From Leucobacter aridicollis (GTDB lineage: Bacteria; Actinomycetota; Actinomycetes; Actinomycetales; Microbacteriaceae): DNA of 64,000 nt. The position numbers and the translations under genes are program-made. How positions within the stretch are numbered: the first letter of the stretch is position 1; every line of letters starts with the position of its first letter. Shown here piece after piece: positions 55,381-64,000 of this stretch. The stretch is taken from contig NZ_JACCBD010000001.1 in assembly GCF_013409595.1 (NCBI RefSeq), positions 1,736,001-1,800,000 of the forward strand. The letters run 5' to 3'. A model generated the notes under the pieces. It had not been told where the DNA came from, ran no database searches, and saw only the letters and a list, made by a program, of their open reading frames with translations.

Positions 55381-56622
55381 ATGAGCAAGAAGATCGTCGT
55401 CACCGGTATCGGTGCGAGTTCGCCCCTGGGCGGTACCGCTAGCGAGAGCTGGGAGGCACTGCTCGCAGGCGAGTCGGGCGTGCGGACCATCGAAGCCGAC
55501 TGGGTTGAGAAGTACGACCTTCCCGTCTCGTTCGCCGGTCAGGCCCGCGTGCAGCCCTCGGAGGTGCTTGAGCGCCCGGTCGCGAAGCGCCTCGATCCCT
55601 CGAGCCAGTTCGCCCTCGTCGCGGCGAAGGAAGCGTTTGCTGACGCTGGCTCCCCCGAGATCCCGTCGGAGCGCCTCGGCGTCGACTGGGCCACCGGCAT
55701 CGGCGGCATCTGGTCGCTGCTGGACGCGTGGGACACCCTCCGCGAGAAGGGCCCGCGTCGCGTGATGCCCCTCACGGTGCCCATGCTCATGCCCAACGCG
55801 CCCTCGGCCGCGATCTCCATGCACTTCACCGCGCGCGCGTTCGCGCGCACCGTTGCCTCCGCGTGCGCGTCGAGCACCGAGTCGATCGCGAACGCGTACG
55901 AGCACCTCCAGCTCGGGCTCGCCGACATCGTCATCGCCGGCGGCTCAGAGGCCGCCATCCACCCGGTCACGCTCGCCTCGTTCTCGTCGATGCAGGCGCT
56001 GTCGCGCCGCAACGACTCCCCGGAGACGGCGTCACGGCCGTACAACACCGACCGCGACGGCTTCGTCATGGGCGAGGGCGCCGCGGCGCTCGTGCTCGAG
56101 ACCGAGGAGCACGCACTCGCGCGCGGCGCCAAGATCTACGCCGAGATCGCCGGTGGCGGCGTGACCGCGGATTCATACCACATCACGGCGAACGACCCCG
56201 AGGGGCACGGCGCGATCCGCGCGATGAAGCTCGCGCTGTCACAGGCCGGCGCCCATCCGGAGGATGTCACGCACATCAACGCGCACGCAACCTCCACCCC
56301 GGTCGGCGACATCAACGAGTACACGGCGCTGCTCGGCGTCTTCGGTGATCGTGCCCGCGAGATCCCGGTCTCCGCGACGAAAGCCGCGACCGGTCACCTG
56401 CTGGGTGGCACCGGCGCACTCGAGGCGCTGTTCTCGGTGCTCGCGGTGCACAACCGCGTCGCTCCCCCGACGATCAACCTCGTCGATCAGGATCCCGAGA
56501 TCCCGCTCCAGGTCTCGAGCGAGCCGCAGCCGCTCGCCGACGGCCCGCAGCTCGCGATCTCGAACTCGTTCGGCTTTGGCGGGCACAACGCCGTCGTCGC
56601 GATCCGCTCCTACGACGCGTAG
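55381..56622 (+). CDS. fabF: Beta-ketoacyl-ACP synthase II
   Basis: A 413-aa KAS II that elongates acyl-ACP chains. Catalytic residues C162 (ASACASSTESI), H302 (INAHATSTPVGD), K334 and H339 (TKAATGHLLGG) match the FabF pattern. ATG at 55381, 135 bases after acpP. Last gene of the cluster, followed by a strong hairpin terminator. Confidence 0.97.
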   Translation: MSKKIVVTGIGASSPLGGTASESWEALLAGESGVRTIEADWVEKYDLPVSFAGQARVQPSEVLERPVAKRLDPSSQFALVAAKEAFADAGSPEIPSERLGVDWATGIGGIWSLLDAWDTLREKGPRRVMPLTVPMLMPNAPSAAISMHFTARAFARTVASACASSTESIANAYEHLQLGLADIVIAGGSEAAIHPVTLASFSSMQALSRRNDSPETASRPYNTDRDGFVMGEGAAALVLETEEHALARGAKIYAEIAGGGVTADSYHITANDPEGHGAIRAMKLALSQAGAHPEDVTHINAHATSTPVGDINEYTALLGVFGDRAREIPVSATKAATGHLLGGTGALEALFSVLAVHNRVAPPTINLVDQDPEIPLQVSSEPQPLADGPQLAISNSFGFGGHNAVVAIRSYDA

Positions 56623-56660
56623 CTCGCACATAGCCATAGGCAGCGCACCCGCGCCCGCAC

Positions 56661-56700
56661 GCGATCGCCCCTCGAGCCGACAGGTTCGAGGGGCGATCGC
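56661..56700 (+). terminator. Terminator of fabF
   Basis: Fifteen-bp perfect stem (56661-56675 with 56686-56700) with a 10-base loop, 38 bases after the fabF stop. Confidence 0.8.
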
Positions 56701-56763
56701 CGTTCACCGCGCGAACGTTGTCGCCGCGCGGTCCCGGTGCACGGGCAGCACCCCGCATTCCAC

Positions 56764-56769
56764 TACACT
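56764..56769 (+). promoter_or_regulatory. Predicted -10 box of the CAT-anticodon tRNA
   Basis: TACACT, 15 bases before the tRNA 5' end. Confidence 0.45.
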
Positions 56770-56784
56770 GGAGCGGTAGCGCAC

Positions 56785-56858
56785 GGGGCGTTAGCTCAGT
56801 CGGTTAGAGCACTGGACTCATAATCCATCGGTCGCGGGTTCAAGTCCCGCACGCCCTA
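56785..56858 (+). tRNA. tRNA with anticodon CAT (elongator Met, possibly Ile2)
   Basis: A 74-base cloverleaf without encoded CCA. D arm GCTCAGTCGGTTAGAGC, anticodon loop CTCATAA (anticodon 56819-56821), T arm GCGGGTTCAAGTCCCGC. It is not the initiator type (no GGG/CCC anticodon stem). The acceptor has G1-U72 and the anticodon stem has a C27-U43 mismatch, both unusual. Met elongator is most likely; a lysidine-modified Ile2 cannot be excluded by eye. Confidence 0.9.
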
Positions 56859-56865
56859 CTTCACC

Positions 56866-56904
56866 ACGGGCTGCAGCCGGACGAATCGTTCGGTTGCAGC
56901 CCGT
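56866..56904 (+). terminator. Terminator of the CAT-anticodon tRNA
   Basis: Fourteen-bp stem with one G-U (56866-56879 with 56891-56904) and an 11-base loop, starting 8 bases after the tRNA. The remaining bases up to 57141 hold nothing I can support. Confidence 0.75.
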
Positions 56905-57141
56905 CTCCGCATCGGCTTCCTCGACCGAATTCCCGACGCATCACGGAACGATTACGTTCGCCTGCGCGATCTCGCAAACCGAGTAGGGTTGCCTGCAGGG
57001 CTGCTGACAACGGCGTCGCCAGTCCGCCCTCTTCACAAGCATCCGCATCGCCGAGGCGGCACGCGGCCGGCAATACACAGCCGGCGCCACAGTCCCGGCG
57101 GACGTGACTCAGCAGGCCTCAGCTAGCGACGCGACCGGCCG

Positions 57142-58143
57142 CTACGCTCCGTCGTCAGGCGTGACCACCGGCAACTTGCCTGTGTGATCGAGCACCGATT
57201 GGCCAGACTGCGGGTGGAAGCGGGAGATGCCGATCACACCGATCATGGCGGTCGCCCCGGTGACCGCGAACGCGATCGCGACCCACAGTGGGGCGTCGGC
57301 GGCCTCCCCGAGAATGAGAATGCCGATAAGCACGGCAACCATCGGGTCGATGACAGTGAGACCCGCGACCACCAGGTCGGGCGGGCCCGACGAGTACGCG
57401 TTCTGCACGAACAGCATGCCGAGCAGGCCGCCAGCGGCGAGGGCGGCGACGCACGTCCACGTGAGCCACTCGAAGTCGCCCTGCTGGAGGCGCGAGATGA
57501 CGACCTTCGCAAACGTCGCGACGAAGCCGTACAGCACGCCTGCGCCGACGATATAGATGAGGGCCACGCCGCGATGCCGGTAGAGCACGAACATCACGAG
57601 CGCAGCGACGAGCACGACGGCGAAGGTGATGAGGATCGCGATGAGCTTCGAATCGGTGACCACTTGGTCCGCGACGTTCGTCGCCGCGACAAACACAAAC
57701 ACCGCGATGCTCACGACAGCGAGCGCGATCGAGGCGGTCACCCGCTTGCCGAGCTTCACCCCGGAGATCCGCGAGTTGAGCACGGACGTGATGATGAGGC
57801 CGACGACGCCGATTGGCTGCACGATCGTGATCGGCGACAGCGACAGCGACCCGATCTGGAAGACGACCGCGAGCCCGAGCAGCACGGTTCCGACGACCCA
57901 CGAGGGACGCTTCAGCAGCTTCAGCATGTGCCGGATCGAGAGCCCGGCGTGCGCGCTTTCGCCCGTGAGCCGCTCGACCTTGTTCAGCCCGCGCGATTGG
58001 TACTGCGCGCCGAACGCGAGCAGCGCCGCGCCGATGAGTGCGAGCGGGATTCCCCAGAACTGCCGGGGGTCAACGGCCATCGCCTCGGTCGCAACCGCGA
58101 CGATACTGTCGAGCGCCTGCGGCAGCCCTGTTGGTGAGATCAC
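57142..58143 (-). CDS. DMT/NIPA-like family membrane transporter
   Basis: A 333-aa protein with nine to ten predicted helices (GIPLALIGAALLAFGAQYQSRG, VVGTVLLGLAVVFQIGSLSL, PITIVQPIGVVGLIITSVLN, LIYIVGAGVLYGFVATFAKV, AVLIGILILGEA). This is the drug/metabolite-transporter pattern, resembling NIPA/DUF803 or actinobacterial DMT proteins. The substrate is unknown. GTG start at 58143, nine bases after the gmk stop, so it is the tail of the carA-carB-pyrF-gmk operon. Confidence 0.82.
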   Translation of the reverse strand: MISPTGLPQALDSIVAVATEAMAVDPRQFWGIPLALIGAALLAFGAQYQSRGLNKVERLTGESAHAGLSIRHMLKLLKRPSWVVGTVLLGLAVVFQIGSLSLSPITIVQPIGVVGLIITSVLNSRISGVKLGKRVTASIALAVVSIAVFVFVAATNVADQVVTDSKLIAILITFAVVLVAALVMFVLYRHRGVALIYIVGAGVLYGFVATFAKVVISRLQQGDFEWLTWTCVAALAAGGLLGMLFVQNAYSSGPPDLVVAGLTVIDPMVAVLIGILILGEAADAPLWVAIAFAVTGATAMIGVIGISRFHPQSGQSVLDHTGKLPVVTPDDGA

Positions 58144-58152
58144 CTAGAAAGC

Positions 58153-59055
58153 TTAGCCGTCGCCGCGCATGAGCTCAACGAGGCGTGCGGCGGCCGTCTC
58201 GACTTCGTCGTTCACAATGATCTCGTCGAACTCGTCTGCGGCGGCGAGCTCGATCTTCGCGGTCTCGAGCCGTCGTGCACGCTCCTCTTCGCCCTCGGTG
58301 CCGCGCCCGACGAGCCGGCGCACCAGCTCGTCCCAGCTCGGTGGCGCAAGGAACACGAGCCGCGCGTCAGGCATGCTCTGCCGCACCTGGCGTGCGCCCT
58401 GCAGGTCGATCTCGAGCAGCACGACCTCGCCCCGGGCGCTCGCCTCCATGACGGGGCCGCGCGGGGTCCCGTAGCGGTACTTGTTGTGGACGGTCGCCCA
58501 CTCGAGCAGCTCATCGGCGGCGAGCATGCGGTCGAAGTCCTCGTCAGTGACGAAGAAGTAGTGCACGCCGTCAATCTCGCCGGGGCGGGGGGCGCGGGTC
58601 GTTGCCGAGACCGAGAGCTTCACGTCTGGGTGGTGGTCGCGCACGTACGTCGCGACGGTCCCCTTCCCCACCGCCGTCGGGCCGGCGAGCACCGTGAGCG
58701 GCGGGCGCTCACCGCGAGGCAGCGCGCCCGAGCGCTCGCGCACGAAGGTCTCCAGCCGGTCGCGCTGCAGTGCACCGAGGCCGCCGAGTCGCTTCCGTTC
58801 GGAGATCTGCAGGTCGTCACGGATGCGCTCCGCTTTCACCTGCCCGATGGACGGGAACGAGAGCAGGTAGTCGGTGATCCGCAGGGTCGCCGCCGCGTGG
58901 CCGGGCACCTTCGAATACTCGAGCACCTTGAGCGGCGAGATCTCGCCGCCGCGCAGCTTACGCTTGAGCTCGGCGCGGGCCTGACGCGCCGCGACGGCCG
59001 CCTTGTTCGCCGCGACCCGGTCTACCTCCGGCATTCCTGCCTGCTGCTTCGTCAT
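58153..59055 (-). CDS. gmk: Fusion of actinobacterial integration host factor (mIHF) and guanylate kinase
   Basis: A 300-aa protein of two parts. Residues about 10-107 match mIHF, the actinobacterial nucleoid protein ([51 protein letters not shown]). Residues about 119-300 are guanylate kinase (ATP + GMP to ADP + GDP) with the P-loop GPTAVGKGT at 125-133, [21 protein letters not shown] and [10 protein letters not shown]. In other Actinobacteria these are two adjacent genes. ATG overlaps the pyrF stop by 4 bases. If both domains work, one protein binds and bends DNA and makes GDP. Confidence 0.93.
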   Translation of the reverse strand: MTKQQAGMPEVDRVAANKAAVAARQARAELKRKLRGGEISPLKVLEYSKVPGHAAATLRITDYLLSFPSIGQVKAERIRDDLQISERKRLGGLGALQRDRLETFVRERSGALPRGERPPLTVLAGPTAVGKGTVATYVRDHHPDVKLSVSATTRAPRPGEIDGVHYFFVTDEDFDRMLAADELLEWATVHNKYRYGTPRGPVMEASARGEVVLLEIDLQGARQVRQSMPDARLVFLAPPSWDELVRRLVGRGTEGEEERARRLETAKIELAAADEFDEIIVNDEVETAAARLVELMRGDG

Positions 59056-59908
59056 GATCTCCCGTAGAGCGCCTCAGTAATACGATCGGCCCGGTCTCGG
59101 ACGCGGGCCGCGAGGCCTTCGCCTCCACCACTAAGGATACTGCGCGATTCGTTCGCGAGCACAGCGTGGCCGATCCCACCAAAAATCTCTGCGGCGTCCT
59201 CGATCCGCGCGCCCTGGTGTCCGAAGCCTGGAGCGAGCACGGGCAGCGCCGGCGTGGCGCGTACGGTCGTGTCGATGCCGAAGTCGGCGAGCGTGAGCGT
59301 CGCGCCAAGCACAACGCCAACGGAGCCGACGCTGTCGGCGGGGTGCTCAGCCGTGTTGAACGCGTTCGCGCTCGCAACCATGGACGCGGCGAGCGTCTGG
59401 CCGTCGCCGCGAACCGCTGTCTGGACGTCGCGCGCTTCGGGGTTCGACGTCGCCGCGAGCACGAAGAGGCCCTTGCCGTGCGAGCGCACGTAGGGGAACG
59501 CGCCGGCAAGGGTGTCGAACCCCATGTACGGCGCGACGGTCATCGCGTCTGCTTCGAGCGGCGAGCCGGGCGCGAGCCACGCCTCGGCGTAGGCGGCGAA
59601 GGTCGAGCCGATGTCGCCGCGCTTCACGTCGGCGACGATGAGCAGGCCGGCGCCGCGCGCGTCGGCAAGGACGCGCTCGAGTGCGGCGAAGCCTGCTGAC
59701 CCGAAGCGCTCGTAGAAGGAGATCTGCGGCTTCACGCACGCCGCGACGCCGGCGGCGGCCGCGACGACGTCGCGGCCCATCCGCTCGGCGCCAGCGGCGG
59801 AGTCGTCAAGGCCCCACTCGGCGAGCAGCGGCGCGTGGGGGTCGATCCCCGCGCACAGGTGCCGGCTCGCGGCGAACTCCGCCGCGAGCCTGGCACCGAA
59901 GCTCTGCA

Positions 59909-59912
<4 letters not shown>
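59052..59912 (-). CDS. pyrF: Orotidine-5'-phosphate decarboxylase
   Basis: A 286-aa long-form (group 2) OMP decarboxylase, last step of UMP synthesis. The catalytic D95-x-K97-x2-D100 array is in [10 protein letters not shown]. Other family signatures are [16 protein letters not shown] and [12 protein letters not shown]. The ATG overlaps the carB stop by 4 bases and the stop overlaps gmk by 4 bases, so the genes are tightly coupled. Confidence 0.95.
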
Positions 59913-63214
<3,302 letters not shown>

Positions 63215-63220
63215 GTCTGG

Positions 63221-64000
63221 TTAAGCTCCCTGAGTGGTGGTGTCGGCGGCTGCGGCGCGGTCTTGGACCAGAGCGCGGAAGCGGTCGAACAGGTAGAAGG
63301 CGTCGTGCGGGCCGGCGGCCGCCTCGGGGTGGTACTGCACGGAGAACGCGGGGATGTCGAGGCATTCGAGGCCCTCGACGACCTGGTCGTTCAGGCTGTA
63401 GTGGCTGACCTGCACGCGGCCGAAGCCCGCGGGCGATTCGAACTCGCCGTCGATCGGGGCGTCGACCGCGAAACCGTGGTTCTGCGCGGTGATCTCGACG
63501 CGGCCGGTGCGCTTGTCGAGCACGGGCTGGTTGATGCCGCGGTGGCCGAACGGCAGCTTGTACGTGTCGAGGCCGAGCGCGCGGCCGAGCAGCTGGTTAC
63601 CGAAGCAGATGCCGAAGTACGGCAGACCGTCGCGCAGCAGCTGCGCGAGCAGCTCGACCTGTGCGTCGCTCGCAGCGGGATCGCCAGGGCCGTTCGAGTA
63701 GAAGACCGAGTCGGGCGCGAGCTCGCGGATCTCCTCAAGCGTGGTCTGCGCGGGCAGCACGGTGACGTCGAAGCCGTGCTCCGAGAGGTACTGCACTGTC
63801 GCGCGCTTGATGCCGAGATCGAGGACGGCGATGGAGCCGACGCGCTCGACGCCCTCGGCCGATGCGACCTCGTAGCGCTCGGGGGTCGTGACCTCGGCGG
63901 ACAGGTTCTTGCCTGCCATGCCGGCCTGGTCGCGAACGAGCGCGAGCTGCTCGTCGTCCGAGAGCTCGAGGTCGGCGCCCGAGAACACGCCGGCGCGCAT
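63221..64000 (-). CDS. carA: Carbamoyl-phosphate synthase small subunit, C-terminal part (cut by window edge)
   Basis: The last 259 residues of the glutamine amidotransferase subunit; family length is about 380 aa, so the N terminus lies off the right edge. The class I amidotransferase domain has the nucleophile Cys in PYFGICFGNQLLG and the His-Glu pair in VQYHPEAAAGP. The Met at the edge (MRAGVFSG) is internal, not the start. Precedes carB in the pyrimidine operon. Confidence 0.95.
   Translation of the reverse strand: MRAGVFSGADLELSDDEQLALVRDQAGMAGKNLSAEVTTPERYEVASAEGVERVGSIAVLDLGIKRATVQYLSEHGFDVTVLPAQTTLEEIRELAPDSVFYSNGPGDPAASDAQVELLAQLLRDGLPYFGICFGNQLLGRALGLDTYKLPFGHRGINQPVLDKRTGRVEITAQNHGFAVDAPIDGEFESPAGFGRVQVSHYSLNDQVVEGLECLDIPAFSVQYHPEAAAGPHDAFYLFDRFRALVQDRAAAADTTTQGA

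Overview
The window is a 64 kb piece of a high-GC Gram-positive chromosome. Gene content and order point to an actinobacterium, most likely a Microbacteriaceae member (Leucobacter-like). That is an inference from actinobacterial marker genes (sepH, DUF3710/DUF3159, DUF3093, DUF4193, DUF4191, a PAC2 protein, class A RNase P RNA), from glnA1/glnE/glnA2 and fasR-fabD-fabH-acpP-fabF clusters, and from Lys/Ala-rich SigA. No insertion sequence, prophage, integrase or CRISPR array was seen. The window is mostly core chromosome, cut inside dxs on the left and carA on the right.

Layout. 0-5 kb: the N-terminal part of dxs (leftward), then a rightward operon of a lipoprotein, a membrane adaptor with a peptidoglycan-binding-like domain, an ABC ATPase and an FtsX/MacB-like permease. 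5-12 kb: aconitase, then dut-DUF3710-DUF3159 leftward, DUF3093, DUF4193 and the division protein SepH. 12-20 kb: an alkaline-phosphatase-family protein head-to-head with parC, a secreted ankyrin lipoprotein, an EamA transporter and parE. 20-28 kb: a small Cys/His protein, sigA, a PAC2 protein, the 2-oxo-acid dehydrogenase E3 (lpdA) and E2 (sucB), an orphan gene, DUF4191 and RDD proteins. 28-35 kb: nitrogen assimilation (glnA1, a 25-codon ORF, glnE, glnA2), a SPOR-like small protein and map. 35-41 kb: rnpB, a coiled-coil protein, a Nif3-like protein and metNIQ. 41-48 kb: a long GapB-type GAPDH, a universal stress protein, an MBL hydrolase, a flavin reductase, a DUF998 protein, tRNA-Val and a BCCT transporter. 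48-57 kb: an AhpE-like peroxiredoxin, aceE, and fasR followed by the type II fatty-acid cluster, then a CAT-anticodon tRNA. 57-64 kb: the leftward pyrimidine/purine operon carA-carB-pyrF-gmk with a DMT transporter.

How the genes fit together. LpdA, SucB and AceE supply E3, E2 and E1 parts of the pyruvate and 2-oxoglutarate dehydrogenase complexes and feed acetyl-CoA to the Fab cluster; aconitase sits in the same cycle. GlnA1 has the adenylylation tyrosine that GlnE would modify, and its promoter has a GlnR-box-like array. ParC and ParE form topoisomerase IV.

Regulatory architecture is the most distinctive part. Several genes show a TANNNT-like -10 box followed by exactly six or seven bases and then the start codon, which suggests leaderless mRNAs. 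At the phosphatase/parC divergence each start codon lies inside the other gene's predicted -10 box. Three genes have short upstream ORFs with ribosome binding sites that end at or over the main start codon. Other notable points are an mIHF-guanylate kinase fusion, loss of lipB-lipA from a conserved neighbourhood, and a zinc-ribbon protein missing most of its cysteines.
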